From positions 80,401 through 144,400 of the forward strand of contig CAKQGH010000001.1 of assembly GCA_934232895.1 (NCBI GenBank): a stretch of 64,000 nucleotides of DNA. The letters are read 5' to 3'. Shown in pieces: positions 24,708-32,919 of the stretch. Origin of the DNA: an uncultured Alphaproteobacteria bacterium (GTDB lineage Bacteria; Pseudomonadota; Alphaproteobacteria; Rs-D84). Under the pieces are notes generated by a model that saw only the letters and a list, made by a program, of their open reading frames with translations, had not been told where the DNA came from and ran no database searches. Position 1 is the first letter of the stretch, and every line of letters starts with the position of its first letter. Position numbers and translations under genes: made by a program.

Positions 24708-26267
24708 TTATTTATTTCTGATGTAACTGATTTTCTTGTTTTTGCCGTTCATGTACCAATCAATCAAAACCTTGGACAGCAACAGGCATGTAAACAATGT
24801 TGTAATTACACCAATTGACAATGTGACCGCAAACCCGCGGATTGGCCCCGCACCAAATTGGAACAGAATCAAACTGCAAATCAAATTGGTCAGGTTTCCG
24901 TCCATAACCGTTTTTGTAGAACGATGGAATCCCAATTCAACCGCGCGCATAGTTGGCACGCCTTCGCGAACCTCGTCACGGATGCGTTCAAACGGCAATA
25001 TGTTTGCATCCACCGCCATACCCAATGTCAGCACGATACCGGCAATACCAGGCAATGTCAGTGTTGCCCCCAAGAATGCCGATATACCGATAATCATCGC
25101 CAAATTGATCAGCAACACGATGTCGGCAATCAGACCGAATGTGCGATATGCAACCAACATAAATATGATTACGAACAAGACACCAATCGCCGAACCGATT
25201 TTACCAGTTGCAATTGTGTCCGCGCCCAGTCCCGCACCAACTGTGCGTTCTTCGATAACCTGCAACGGTGCCGGCAATGCGCCCGACCGCAACAGAACGG
25301 CCAAATCTTTGGCACCCTGTAATGTGAACCCACCAGAAATCTGGCCACGACCACCCGGAATTGGTTCACGAATTGTTGGCGCCGACAATACACGTCCATC
25401 CAAAACAATTGCAAAACGTTCGTTTACATGTTCGGTGGTCAGTCGCGCAAATTTACGCGCGCCCGTTGCATCAAACGCGGTTGTCACAACTGGCATATTG
25501 TTTTGGTCAAAATCGGCCTGGGAATCTTTTAATGATTCTCCCGAAACCTCGACCCTGGTATAGACCGGAATCAATTGTTGTGGCGCATCCATCAGCGGCA
25601 AAAACTGTGTACCATTCGGTGCACGACCCGACGCGATTTGTTCGGCCGATACACTTTCATTTACCAAATGGAATGTCATCTTTGCGGTTTGACCAATCAA
25701 TTCCTTGATATGTTCCGGATTATCAACGCCCGGCAATTGAATCAAGATATATTTGCCACCCTGGGATTGAATCGATGGTTCCTTGGTCCCCAGCGCATCA
25801 ATACGACGACGCACAATTTCAATACTGCGCGCCAACGCATCTTGGACCATTTCATTTTTCTGTTTTTCAGAATACGCCAATGTTATTGTGCGACCAGACG
25901 ATGAAATATCAACCGATGTGCCCAGCACACTTTTCAAACGGCCCTTAGCACGCGAAACATCAGAATCCTCGCGAACGACCAACGACACAACGCCCTCATT
26001 ATTACGCAGGTTCGAAAAACGAATAACACCCTTGTTTCGGTCAATCAACGCGGTGCGCGTTTCATCATACAATTGCGCGGCCTTGTCCTGGAACATGGTT
26101 TGGGTATCGACCTCTAACAACAACTGTGCCCCACCCTTCAAATCCAACCCCAATGGGATTGGGCGTATCCACGACGGGAAATACGATGCCAATTTTGGCG
26201 ACATTGTCGGCACGGCCAACAGCACGCAAAACACCGCAGTAAATATAATTGCCAATTTTTTCAACAT
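24708..26267 (-). CDS. secD: Protein translocase subunit SecD
   Basis: A 519-residue partner of SecF with the GLDLKGGAQLLLEVD start, a large periplasmic domain, six membrane helices and the GMAVDANILPFERIRDE signature, in which the usual hydrophobic residue before Phe is Pro. The ATG at 26267 has AAAGGG 7 nt upstream; an in-frame GTG two codons earlier does not. Order yajC-secD-secF is conserved in bacteria and the genes are 11-12 bp apart. Confidence 0.95.
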   Translation of the reverse strand: MLKKLAIIFTAVFCVLLAVPTMSPKLASYFPSWIRPIPLGLDLKGGAQLLLEVDTQTMFQDKAAQLYDETRTALIDRNKGVIRFSNLRNNEGVVSLVVREDSDVSRAKGRLKSVLGTSVDISSSGRTITLAYSEKQKNEMVQDALARSIEIVRRRIDALGTKEPSIQSQGGKYILIQLPGVDNPEHIKELIGQTAKMTFHLVNESVSAEQIASGRAPNGTQFLPLMDAPQQLIPVYTRVEVSGESLKDSQADFDQNNMPVVTTAFDATGARKFARLTTEHVNERFAIVLDGRVLSAPTIREPIPGGRGQISGGFTLQGAKDLAVLLRSGALPAPLQVIEERTVGAGLGADTIATGKIGSAIGVLFVIIFMLVAYRTFGLIADIVLLINLAMIIGISAFLGATLTLPGIAGIVLTLGMAVDANILPFERIRDEVREGVPTMRAVELGFHRSTKTVMDGNLTNLICSLILFQFGAGPIRGFAVTLSIGVITTLFTCLLLSKVLIDWYMNGKNKKISYIRNK

Positions 26268-26278
26268 TTCCACACCCT

Positions 26279-26578
26279 TTATTCAACACTTGCAACGGCG
26301 TTTTTATTTACTTCGATAACAACGCCCTTGGCCACTTCCATTTCAATGGTTTTATCATTTATTTTTTTAATAGTACCGTAAATTCCGGCCGCCATTACGC
26401 GATTGCCGACCTTTAATGAATCCAGCATTTTTTGATATTCTGCCATTCTGCGTTTATTAGGACGCACCATAAATATGTATATGATTGCAAATATCACAAC
26501 ACAATACAGCAACATTCCAAACCAATCGCCATTTGGCGCCGGCGTGGTGTTTGCAACAACTACGGCTGTTTCTTCCAT
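26279..26578 (-). CDS. yajC: Sec translocase accessory protein YajC
   Basis: A 99-residue single-pass protein with one membrane helix (MLLYCVVIFAIIYIFMVRP) and the family motif RPNKRRMAEYQKMLDSLKVGNRV. It associates with SecDF. A strong AAGGAG site precedes the start. First gene of the yajC-secD-secF run. Confidence 0.93.
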   Translation of the reverse strand: MEETAVVVANTTPAPNGDWFGMLLYCVVIFAIIYIFMVRPNKRRMAEYQKMLDSLKVGNRVMAAGIYGTIKKINDKTIEMEVAKGVVIEVNKNAVASVE

Positions 26579-26670
26579 ATTATTTTCTCCTTGGTATTTA
26601 TTATGGTTGCCAGAATAGTAAAAAAAACCGCCAGTGTCCAGGCAAAAAACAATGAATTCAACCCGTTATT

Positions 26671-28422
26671 TTATATGCGTTCAAACCAGGCATCCATATC
26701 AACAATCGGAATAAATTTATATACCGGGCGCCCATGATTACATTCGCCGCCCCGCTCGGTCCGTTCTATTTCACGCAGCAATGCATCACAACTGGCCATA
26801 TCCAACGCCAATCCGGCGCGCACACTGTGATGGCACGCATAGTTTGCCAATTTCAAATGCAGTTTTTCATTCAATTGCGACGAATGACCATTGGCCCGAA
26901 CCTCGTCCGCGATGTCGTGCATCAGTGTGCGCCAATCCATATCCCAATCGGCGGGCTTTTCAAAAATGGCAATGGCATCATCGCCAAATGCATCAACATG
27001 CAGCCCCGACGCCCGCATTTCATCGGCAATGGTCAACACCGCCGCCACATCATCCGGTCGCAGGTTTATAACAATTGGTGTCAACAATGGCTGTGATTTT
27101 ATCGCATGCCGGCGCAGGCGTTCGTATGTAATGCGTTCATGTGCGGCGTGCTGGTCAACCACCACCAGGTTATCACCCGATTGTGCCAATATATATTTAT
27201 TGCCAATTTGCCCAATCACACGTCCCAACGGCATATCAGACACAACTGGCGCCACATTATCGATTGTGTACGCATTTTGTTGCGGTGCTTGTGCATTAGA
27301 TTGCGCAAATATATTGTTTAATTCCGCCATCTCTGCCGCGGATTTCGGCTGGCAAACATGGGCGGCGCCCGACGCAACCGGTGTTGTCACATGCGGCATG
27401 GAAAATTGTGTTGGCACATGATGCGCGACATCCACATTTGGCGATTTAACCATTGTTTGTGACAACGCGTCACGCAAAGATTTAATGATAAACCCGCGCA
27501 CATGTGCCGGTTCCAGAAAATGAACCTCGGTCTTGGCGGGAGAAACATTCACATCAACACTGCGTGGCGGGACGGTCAAATACAACGCACACAGCGGAAA
27601 TTCACGCGCATGCATAACATCCATATATGCCGCACGCAGTGCACCAACTAAAACCTTGTCCTTGACCGGGCGACCATTTACAAACAAATATTGGTCAACC
27701 GATGACGCGCGACGCAACGTCGGTTCCGATATAAACCCATGCAGTTCCAATCCGCCCGTGGTCATACTGTGCGCGTCAACCGCAATCATACGGCCCGCAA
27801 CATCATCACCCATAACCGCAACAATTCGGTCGGATAAATCCTGGTTTTTCGGGAAACGCCATTTATTATTTAATGTAAAGCCAACATCCGACCGCGCCAT
27901 GGCCAAACGCCGCACAACATCCAAAACAGAAATCATTTCGGCGCGGTCACCACGCAGAAATTTTAATCGCGCGGGCGTACGCGCAAATAAATTTGCCACA
28001 CGAATTCGCGTACCCGATTCCCAATCAGATGGCCGAATATCACCACTGTTCGCATCCAGCCGCCACCCGTTTGTCTCGGTCCCATTACATGTGTCAATCG
28101 CCATATCAGACACCGATGCGATTGATGGCAATGCCTCGCCCCGGAAACCCATAAAATTGATATTTAACAAATCATCATCGGGCAATTTTGATGTTGCGTG
28201 CCGCTGGATACAACGCGCCAGGTCATCGCGCGACATTCCCCCGCCATTATCAATAACCGAAATCAGTGTGCGGCCACCGTCAATAACATCAATCACAATT
28301 TGGTCGGCACCGGCATCCAGCGCATTTTCAACCAATTCTTTGACCACGCTGGCGGGGCGTTCAACAACCTCGCCGGCGGCGATTTGGTTTATCAAAAAAT
28401 CGGGCAAAACGCGTACAGGCAT
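26671..28422 (-). CDS. mutL: DNA mismatch repair protein MutL
   Basis: A 583-residue GHKL ATPase: NQIAAGEVVERPASVVKELV, the ATP-binding ENALDAGA, DNGGGM and FMGFRGEALPSIASV. The C-terminal domain contains DQHAAHERITYE, the DQHA(x)2E(x)4E endonuclease motif. The protein is therefore probably a nicking MutL, as in bacteria lacking MutH. It starts 6 bp after greA and may be co-transcribed with it. Confidence 0.95.
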   Translation of the reverse strand: MPVRVLPDFLINQIAAGEVVERPASVVKELVENALDAGADQIVIDVIDGGRTLISVIDNGGGMSRDDLARCIQRHATSKLPDDDLLNINFMGFRGEALPSIASVSDMAIDTCNGTETNGWRLDANSGDIRPSDWESGTRIRVANLFARTPARLKFLRGDRAEMISVLDVVRRLAMARSDVGFTLNNKWRFPKNQDLSDRIVAVMGDDVAGRMIAVDAHSMTTGGLELHGFISEPTLRRASSVDQYLFVNGRPVKDKVLVGALRAAYMDVMHAREFPLCALYLTVPPRSVDVNVSPAKTEVHFLEPAHVRGFIIKSLRDALSQTMVKSPNVDVAHHVPTQFSMPHVTTPVASGAAHVCQPKSAAEMAELNNIFAQSNAQAPQQNAYTIDNVAPVVSDMPLGRVIGQIGNKYILAQSGDNLVVVDQHAAHERITYERLRRHAIKSQPLLTPIVINLRPDDVAAVLTIADEMRASGLHVDAFGDDAIAIFEKPADWDMDWRTLMHDIADEVRANGHSSQLNEKLHLKLANYACHHSVRAGLALDMASCDALLREIERTERGGECNHGRPVYKFIPIVDMDAWFERI

Positions 28423-28428
28423 ATTTGA

Positions 28429-28899
28429 TTATTCTTTGAATTTAACATCCAAAATTTCAAATTCTTTTTCACCAGACGGCAATTTAACAACGCAAGTATC
28501 ACCAACACAGCGGCCAATCATGGCGCGCCCAACCGGCGATGTACATGAAATCACCTGTTTGCCATCAGATTCAATATCCGACAAAATCCGGCATTGCATA
28601 CGGTTACCATCTTCGTCTTCGGCAATAACGCGCGCGCCAAACACCACACGGTCGCCCGACAATGAATCGATGTCAATAATCGCGGCGTTTTCGATAACTC
28701 CCTCGATAAACTGGATGCGTTTATCAATCTGGCGTTGCTTTTCCTTGGCCGCACTGTAATCGGCATTTTCAGATAAATCGCCCAGCGACCGCGCCCATTG
28801 CACGGTTTTCAATATTTCTGGGCGTTGAACTTCCTTCAAATCTTTTAATTCTTTGACCAGGGAATCAAAACCCTGGCGCGAAATTGGTCTTTTTTCCAT
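28429..28899 (-). CDS. greA: Transcription elongation factor GreA
   Basis: A 156-residue factor that rescues backtracked RNA polymerase by stimulating transcript cleavage. It has an N-terminal coiled coil with GDLSENADYSAAKEKQ at the tip, including the acidic catalytic pair, and the C-terminal FKBP-like domain with SPVGRAMIGRCVGD. CAGGAA precedes the ATG. Upstream neighbour of mutL on the same strand. Confidence 0.95.
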   Translation of the reverse strand: MEKRPISRQGFDSLVKELKDLKEVQRPEILKTVQWARSLGDLSENADYSAAKEKQRQIDKRIQFIEGVIENAAIIDIDSLSGDRVVFGARVIAEDEDGNRMQCRILSDIESDGKQVISCTSPVGRAMIGRCVGDTCVVKLPSGEKEFEILDVKFKE

Positions 28900-28951
28900 T
28901 TTATAGTTCCTGTATTTTTAGTACCCAAAATTATAAGCATTCATTTTAATT

Positions 28952-28980
28952 TTGCAATTATCAAATCAACACTGTATACT
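28952..28980 (+). promoter_or_regulatory. lptG operon promoter
   Basis: TTGCAA (28952-28957), a 17-nt spacer and TATACT (28975-28980). The predicted start is near 28987, about 17 nt before the lptG ATG. Confidence 0.6.
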
Positions 28981-29003
28981 TTTTTGGTTGGAATAATTAA
29001 ATT

Positions 29004-30062
29004 ATGTTAAAAACAAGTATTTTGACCCGATTTTTAATGCGCCGCTTTTTCGGGGGCGTTTGGTTGGTTATGTTGGTCGTATGCGGCATTATTTTTGCCG
29101 TCACATTTGTAGAGCGTCTGCCCTCTAATCCGGGGGCGGCGGCGGCATTGATGGACGCGTGGACGCGTTTGCTGGAATATGTGCCACTGTTTTTGCCACT
29201 GGCGGTGTTTATGGGAACACTGTTGGCGTCATATAACCTGACCCGGTCCAGCGAAAGCATCATTGTCGCCAGTGCCGGCATGTCTCCGTATCAGGCGGCG
29301 CGACCTTTTCTGGTTGGGGCGGCATTGATTGGGATTTTTGCCGCAACTGTCATCAATCCGTATTCGGTTGAACTCAGCAATCGAAAAATCACATCGGACC
29401 ATCTGCAATTAATCGATGGTGCAATTTGGCTGCGTGAATCATCTGATGATGGTTTTATAACCATGAACGCAAAAAACATGCACAAAGACGGCGCGGCATT
29501 GTCATTTGAAAACGCGACAATTTATGTTCAAAATGCATCGTTCAAAATTATCAATCGTGTTGAATCAAAACTCGTGACATTGTCCGACGATGGGTTGTCG
29601 GCGCGGCGTGCAAATGTATGGGATGAAAACGGCGCCGAAAGCCGACGCGATTGGGCGGTAAAAACACGTTTAACCCCACGCACGGTTTTGGACCGGTACC
29701 TGCAACCAGACCAGATTTCATTCTGGCAATTGCCGGCATTTATCAAGAAAATGCAGGCAATCGGCGCACCTGTGCGCGGTCATCTGGTTCAGTTTTGGAC
29801 ACTGCTGTTTTTACCATTGTCGTTGATAGCGATGGCTACATTGGGCGTTGCGTTTTCACAAACGCGCCAACGCCGTAATTACAGTTTTGGCACTAAATTT
29901 GCATTGGGCGTTATGACATGCTTTGCATTATATTTTATAACAAATATGTTTAACGCACTGGGGGCGACGGGTGCATTGCCGGCAATATTGGCGATTGTTG
30001 CACCACAATTGATTATAATTGCCGCCGCCGCAACATTTATTGCCAGTTTCGATACAATTTAA
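29004..30062 (+). CDS. lptG: LPS export permease LptG/LptF family
   Basis: A 352-residue YjgP/YjgQ permease with three N-terminal membrane helices, a periplasmic beta-jellyroll (about 125-240) and three C-terminal helices. It is one half of the LptB2FG transporter that extracts LPS from the inner membrane. LptF and LptG are hard to separate. The single gene is called lptG because it is followed by xerD rather than preceded by an aminopeptidase; this is tentative. First gene of a four-gene operon. Confidence 0.85.
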   Translation: MLKTSILTRFLMRRFFGGVWLVMLVVCGIIFAVTFVERLPSNPGAAAALMDAWTRLLEYVPLFLPLAVFMGTLLASYNLTRSSESIIVASAGMSPYQAARPFLVGAALIGIFAATVINPYSVELSNRKITSDHLQLIDGAIWLRESSDDGFITMNAKNMHKDGAALSFENATIYVQNASFKIINRVESKLVTLSDDGLSARRANVWDENGAESRRDWAVKTRLTPRTVLDRYLQPDQISFWQLPAFIKKMQAIGAPVRGHLVQFWTLLFLPLSLIAMATLGVAFSQTRQRRNYSFGTKFALGVMTCFALYFITNMFNALGATGALPAILAIVAPQLIIIAAAATFIASFDTI

Positions 30063-30074
30063 CGGGGGGGGATT

Positions 30075-30212
30075 ATGCCACTGCGAAACAAACAGAAAAA
30101 CACTTTACGCAATAAAATAATTATATGGTCACTGGTTGTGATTCTGGTGGCGCTGATGATAATATCTTTTTCCGCCCCACATAATGTCACCGAAATAGTT
30201 TTGTACCCATGA
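30075..30212 (+). CDS. Small single-pass membrane protein (45 aa)
   Basis: An ORF of 45 residues with a basic head (MPLRNKQKNTLRNK), one hydrophobic helix (IIIWSLVVILVALMIISF) and a short tail ending VLYP. GGGGGGGA ends 4 nt before the ATG. Its stop overlaps the xerD start as ATGA. Strong ribosome site, sensible topology and coupling at both ends support a real gene. Function unknown; a small modulator of the Lpt permease is one guess. Confidence 0.65.
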   Translation: MPLRNKQKNTLRNKIIIWSLVVILVALMIISFSAPHNVTEIVLYP

Positions 30213-31078
30213 ATTATATAGAAATATTTTTAGAGGCCCTGGCCGCCGAAAAGGGACGCAGTGCAAAAACGCTGGAAAGTTATGGCGCCGACCTGCGTGC
30301 CGCAGATGCAGCGTTGCCGGGTGGCCTGATGTCGGCAACCACGGCGGATATTCAGGGGTATCTGGCGTCCCTGCCCGATCGCGCATCGTCGATTGCACGC
30401 CATGCCAGTGCACTGCGTGGGTTCTATAAATTTTTAATGCTGGAAAAAATCATTACCGAAAACCCGGCGGCAAATTTGGAATTGCCGAAACGGTCGCGGC
30501 CACTGCCCAAATTTTTATCGGTTGACGAAATAGAATTGTTGATTTCATCGGCGGGTGATGTAAAAAACGCAACCCGTCTGCGCGCAATGATTGAATTGGT
30601 TTATGCATCGGGATTGCGCGTGTCAGAATTGTGCGAATTGCCATTGACGGCAATTCTGGGCGATAAATTATTGATTCATGGCAAGGGCGCCAAGGAACGC
30701 ATTGTCCCAATGCATGCCGGCGCGGTTGCGGCATTGAACAAATGGTTAGATATACGCGACGACGAAAAATCAAAATATGTGTTTCCATCTGGCGGCGCGT
30801 CCGGTCACATAACCCGCGATGGATTTTTCAAGATACTGAAAAAATGCGCCGTATTGTCGGGCATTGACCCGCACCGCGTGTCGCCACATGTATTGCGCCA
30901 TTCGTTTGCGTCACACTTGCTGGCCGGCGGGGCAAACCTGCGCGCGATACAAACCATGCTGGGGCACGAGGATATTTCCACAACCCAAATTTACACACAT
31001 GTAATGCCGGAACAATTACGCGAAACAATGCAAATGCACCACCCACTGGGGCACGCAAAATCAATGGACGATAAATAA
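30209..31078 (+). CDS. xerD: Tyrosine recombinase XerD (or XerC)
   Basis: A 289-residue site-specific recombinase for chromosome dimer resolution. Catalytic residues are in place: R137 (ASGLRVSEL), K159 (HGKGAKER), H227 and R230 (HVLRH), H253 (LGHEDIS) and nucleophile Y262 (IYTHV). XerC and XerD cannot be told apart with confidence. Coupled to the small membrane gene upstream (ATGA) and to the J-domain gene downstream (TAATG). FtsK, its activator, is at 19233. Confidence 0.9.
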   Translation: MNYIEIFLEALAAEKGRSAKTLESYGADLRAADAALPGGLMSATTADIQGYLASLPDRASSIARHASALRGFYKFLMLEKIITENPAANLELPKRSRPLPKFLSVDEIELLISSAGDVKNATRLRAMIELVYASGLRVSELCELPLTAILGDKLLIHGKGAKERIVPMHAGAVAALNKWLDIRDDEKSKYVFPSGGASGHITRDGFFKILKKCAVLSGIDPHRVSPHVLRHSFASHLLAGGANLRAIQTMLGHEDISTTQIYTHVMPEQLRETMQMHHPLGHAKSMDDK

Positions 31079-31575
31079 TGATACGAAAATGTGACCATAC
31101 AGGCTGTACCAAGGCCGGAACATGTCGTGCGCCAAAATCGCGCGACCTGCGTGAATATTGGTGGTTTTGCCAGGAACACGCGGCGGAATATAACAAGAAT
31201 TGGAATTTCTATGCCGATATGACGCCCGATGAGATAGAGGCCGATTGGGAACGTCAAACATTTGGTGCGCCGCTAAAAGACAAAGACACCGCCAACAAGG
31301 ACGAGGCGGATTATGTCAAATTTCTGAACGATTTTATTACAGGCCGCAGTGCGTTTGACCATGTCACGCCAAAACCGCGCGCGAACGCCACAATCAGCAA
31401 CGCCCTGCGCACATTGGGCCTGCCCCCAACCGCCACCATGCGCGAGATTGGTGCAAAGTATCGCCAACTCGCAAAAAAATACCACCCCGATACGGGTGGC
31501 ACGGCAAACGCCACAGAATTTACCAAGGTAAATTCCGCATACCAAACATTGAAAAAACACTTTGGGAAAAAATAA
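31078..31575 (+). CDS. J-domain (DnaJ-like) protein with N-terminal Cys cluster
   Basis: A 165-residue alphaproteobacterial J-protein. The C-terminal 60 residues form the J domain with HPD in AKKYHPDTGG. The N-terminal half has CDHTGCTKAGTC and FCQEH, a possible metal site (C5, C10, C16, C31, H34), and a conserved WNFYADM segment. It would stimulate an Hsp70; clients are unknown. Its ATG overlaps the xerD stop. It is the last gene of the lptG operon and is followed by palindromic repeats. Confidence 0.8.
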   Translation: MIRKCDHTGCTKAGTCRAPKSRDLREYWWFCQEHAAEYNKNWNFYADMTPDEIEADWERQTFGAPLKDKDTANKDEADYVKFLNDFITGRSAFDHVTPKPRANATISNALRTLGLPPTATMREIGAKYRQLAKKYHPDTGGTANATEFTKVNSAYQTLKKHFGKK

Positions 31576-31752
31576 AGTTCACCCGTCTGCGCTGCGCTCC
31601 GCCGCGGTACAAATTAGAGAGGTGTTAGATATGCGTGAGGCGGGTTGCGTAGTGTCAGCCGACAGTGAATGAATTAGAATGGTGCAGATGTGGTGGTTGT
31701 GACAAAGGGAGTGTACGAAACAGGTACACGACCGGCGTCAGAACCACCACAG
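31576..31752. repeat. Two palindromic elements between convergent genes
   Basis: No gene is present in these roughly 180 bp. The right element pairs GTGGTGGTT (31690-31698) with AACCACCAC (31742-31750), TGAC with GTCA inside it, and GTGTAC (31711-31716) with GTACAC (31724-31729) at the tip. The left part (about 31578-31665) has GCGTAGTGTC and imperfect ACCCG/CGGGT arms. The GTAC-tip hairpin and the GCGTAGTGT string recur at 54313-54385. Possibly a mobile extragenic palindrome family doubling as a transcript end for trxB. Confidence 0.55.
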
Positions 31753-31760
31753 ATGCGCCA

Positions 31761-32666
31761 TTATAATTTATTCAGGTATGCGATGGCGTCCATGGCCGCC
31801 GTACACCCCGTTCCGACGGCGGTCGCAATTTGCATTTTTATATCTGATTCAACATCACCAGCGACAAAAACACCGGTCGGCAAATCAGATGGACGCAGGC
31901 GCCCCAGGTTGTCGCGCGCGACATCTTCGGATAAATAGTCGGTGTTGGCCTCGTGCCCGATGGCAACGAACAGACCATCAACGGTAATTTTTTCGTCGGC
32001 GGTGGTGGTCACAACCAAACGATTGTCATCGGTCGCGGCAATTTGTTTCAAATCGGTATTAAACAGACATTCAATGTTTTCGCGTTCGGCAACGCGGCTG
32101 CGCAATATGGCCTCGGCCCGGGTGAATGCGCCCTTGCGATAAACAATTTTTACGGTTTTCGCAATATCGGCCAAATACAATGCATCGTTCAGTGCGCTAT
32201 TGCCGCCGCCCATAACCATAACCTCTTTATCATAATAGAAAAATCCATCGCATGTTGCGCAATATGACACGCCATGTCCAAACAGTTCGCGTGCGCCGGC
32301 AATTTCCAATTTGCGTGGTGATGCGCCCGTTGCGATAATCACCGATTTACCAACATATTTCTTGCCGTTATCACATGCGATATTGAACGCGCCGACCGCG
32401 TCGCCAGAAATATTTTTTGCCGCCGTGAATACAATTTCCGTGCCAAAAGATGTTGCCTGGTTTTTCATAAATTCGGCCAATTCCGCCCCAGATCCGGCCC
32501 ACCCCGGATAGTTTTCCAGTTTCGCAATTCCGGCCATTTGACCGCCCAGCGAATCGCCACCCAGCACAATCGTCTTTTTCCCGCCGCGCGCACAATACAG
32601 CGCCGCCGTCAGTCCCGCCGGGCCCGAACCCAAAATAATTACATCATACATAATAATATCGTTCAT
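31761..32666 (-). CDS. trxB: Thioredoxin reductase
   Basis: A 301-residue FAD/NADPH enzyme that reduces thioredoxin. It has the FAD-binding GSGPAGLTAALYCARGG, the redox pair C-A-T-C in SYCATCDGFFY, the NADPH motif MGGGNSALNDA and the C-terminal GVFVAGDVESD. The ATG at 32666 is preferred for its GGAAAGG site 9 nt upstream; another in-frame ATG lies five codons later. Divergent from the serS leader. Confidence 0.94.
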   Translation of the reverse strand: MNDIIMYDVIILGSGPAGLTAALYCARGGKKTIVLGGDSLGGQMAGIAKLENYPGWAGSGAELAEFMKNQATSFGTEIVFTAAKNISGDAVGAFNIACDNGKKYVGKSVIIATGASPRKLEIAGARELFGHGVSYCATCDGFFYYDKEVMVMGGGNSALNDALYLADIAKTVKIVYRKGAFTRAEAILRSRVAERENIECLFNTDLKQIAATDDNRLVVTTTADEKITVDGLFVAIGHEANTDYLSEDVARDNLGRLRPSDLPTGVFVAGDVESDIKMQIATAVGTGCTAAMDAIAYLNKL

Positions 32667-32738
32667 GATATGGTACCTTTCCATTGGTTTTCATCCACCA
32701 TAGCATAACGATATTTGTCGCGCAAATCAAAGATTTTA

Positions 32739-32767
32739 TTGATTTCGACGGCGGCTGAAATTATAAT
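32739..32767 (+). promoter_or_regulatory. serS leader promoter
   Basis: TTGATT (32739-32744), exactly 17 nt, then TATAAT (32762-32767). The expected start near 32774 lies 2-3 nt before the leader-peptide ATG at 32777, so the leader ORF would be read from an almost leaderless transcript. Confidence 0.7.
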
Positions 32768-32776
32768 ATGGACCAA

Positions 32777-32830
32777 ATGACATTGAATTTTGCATTTTTC
32801 AGTCGCATCTCGTCCCCGTTGGGGGAATAA
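32777..32830 (+). CDS. Serine-containing leader peptide of serS
   Basis: A 17-codon ORF reading MTLNFAFFSRISSPLGE and then TAA. Three serines are clustered just before a GC hairpin, encoded by AGT, TCG and TCC, which are read by different tRNA-Ser species. That is what a sensor of general seryl-tRNA shortage would need. The design matches the thrS leader: cognate codons, then Pro-x-Gly encoded by a C-rich/G-rich hairpin, then the stop. Serine content is modest, so the assignment leans on that parallel and on the strong promoter. Confidence 0.6.
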   Translation: MTLNFAFFSRISSPLGE

Positions 32831-32876
32831 TTTTCATGACTTTATTTATTATTTAATAATTGCGATTTTTGTCGCA
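32813..32876 (+). promoter_or_regulatory. serS leader hairpins
   Basis: CCCC-GTT-GGGG lies in the last codons of the leader ORF (about 32814-32824). TGCGA-TTTTTG-TCGCA (32861-32876) follows the stop by 30 nt. After the first hairpin comes AATAATTTTC, a poor U-tract. The two-hairpin order mirrors that of thrS at 5507-5547. Confidence 0.55.
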
Positions 32877-32919
32877 GAACCTTATTATTAGCACAGATAA
32901 AAAAACCAAGGACAAAGAA

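Noticed and set aside
27533..28759. 408-codon open frame antisense to mutL and greA
   Set aside because: Both conserved genes occupy the other strand; the frame is Ser/Thr/Arg-rich noise.
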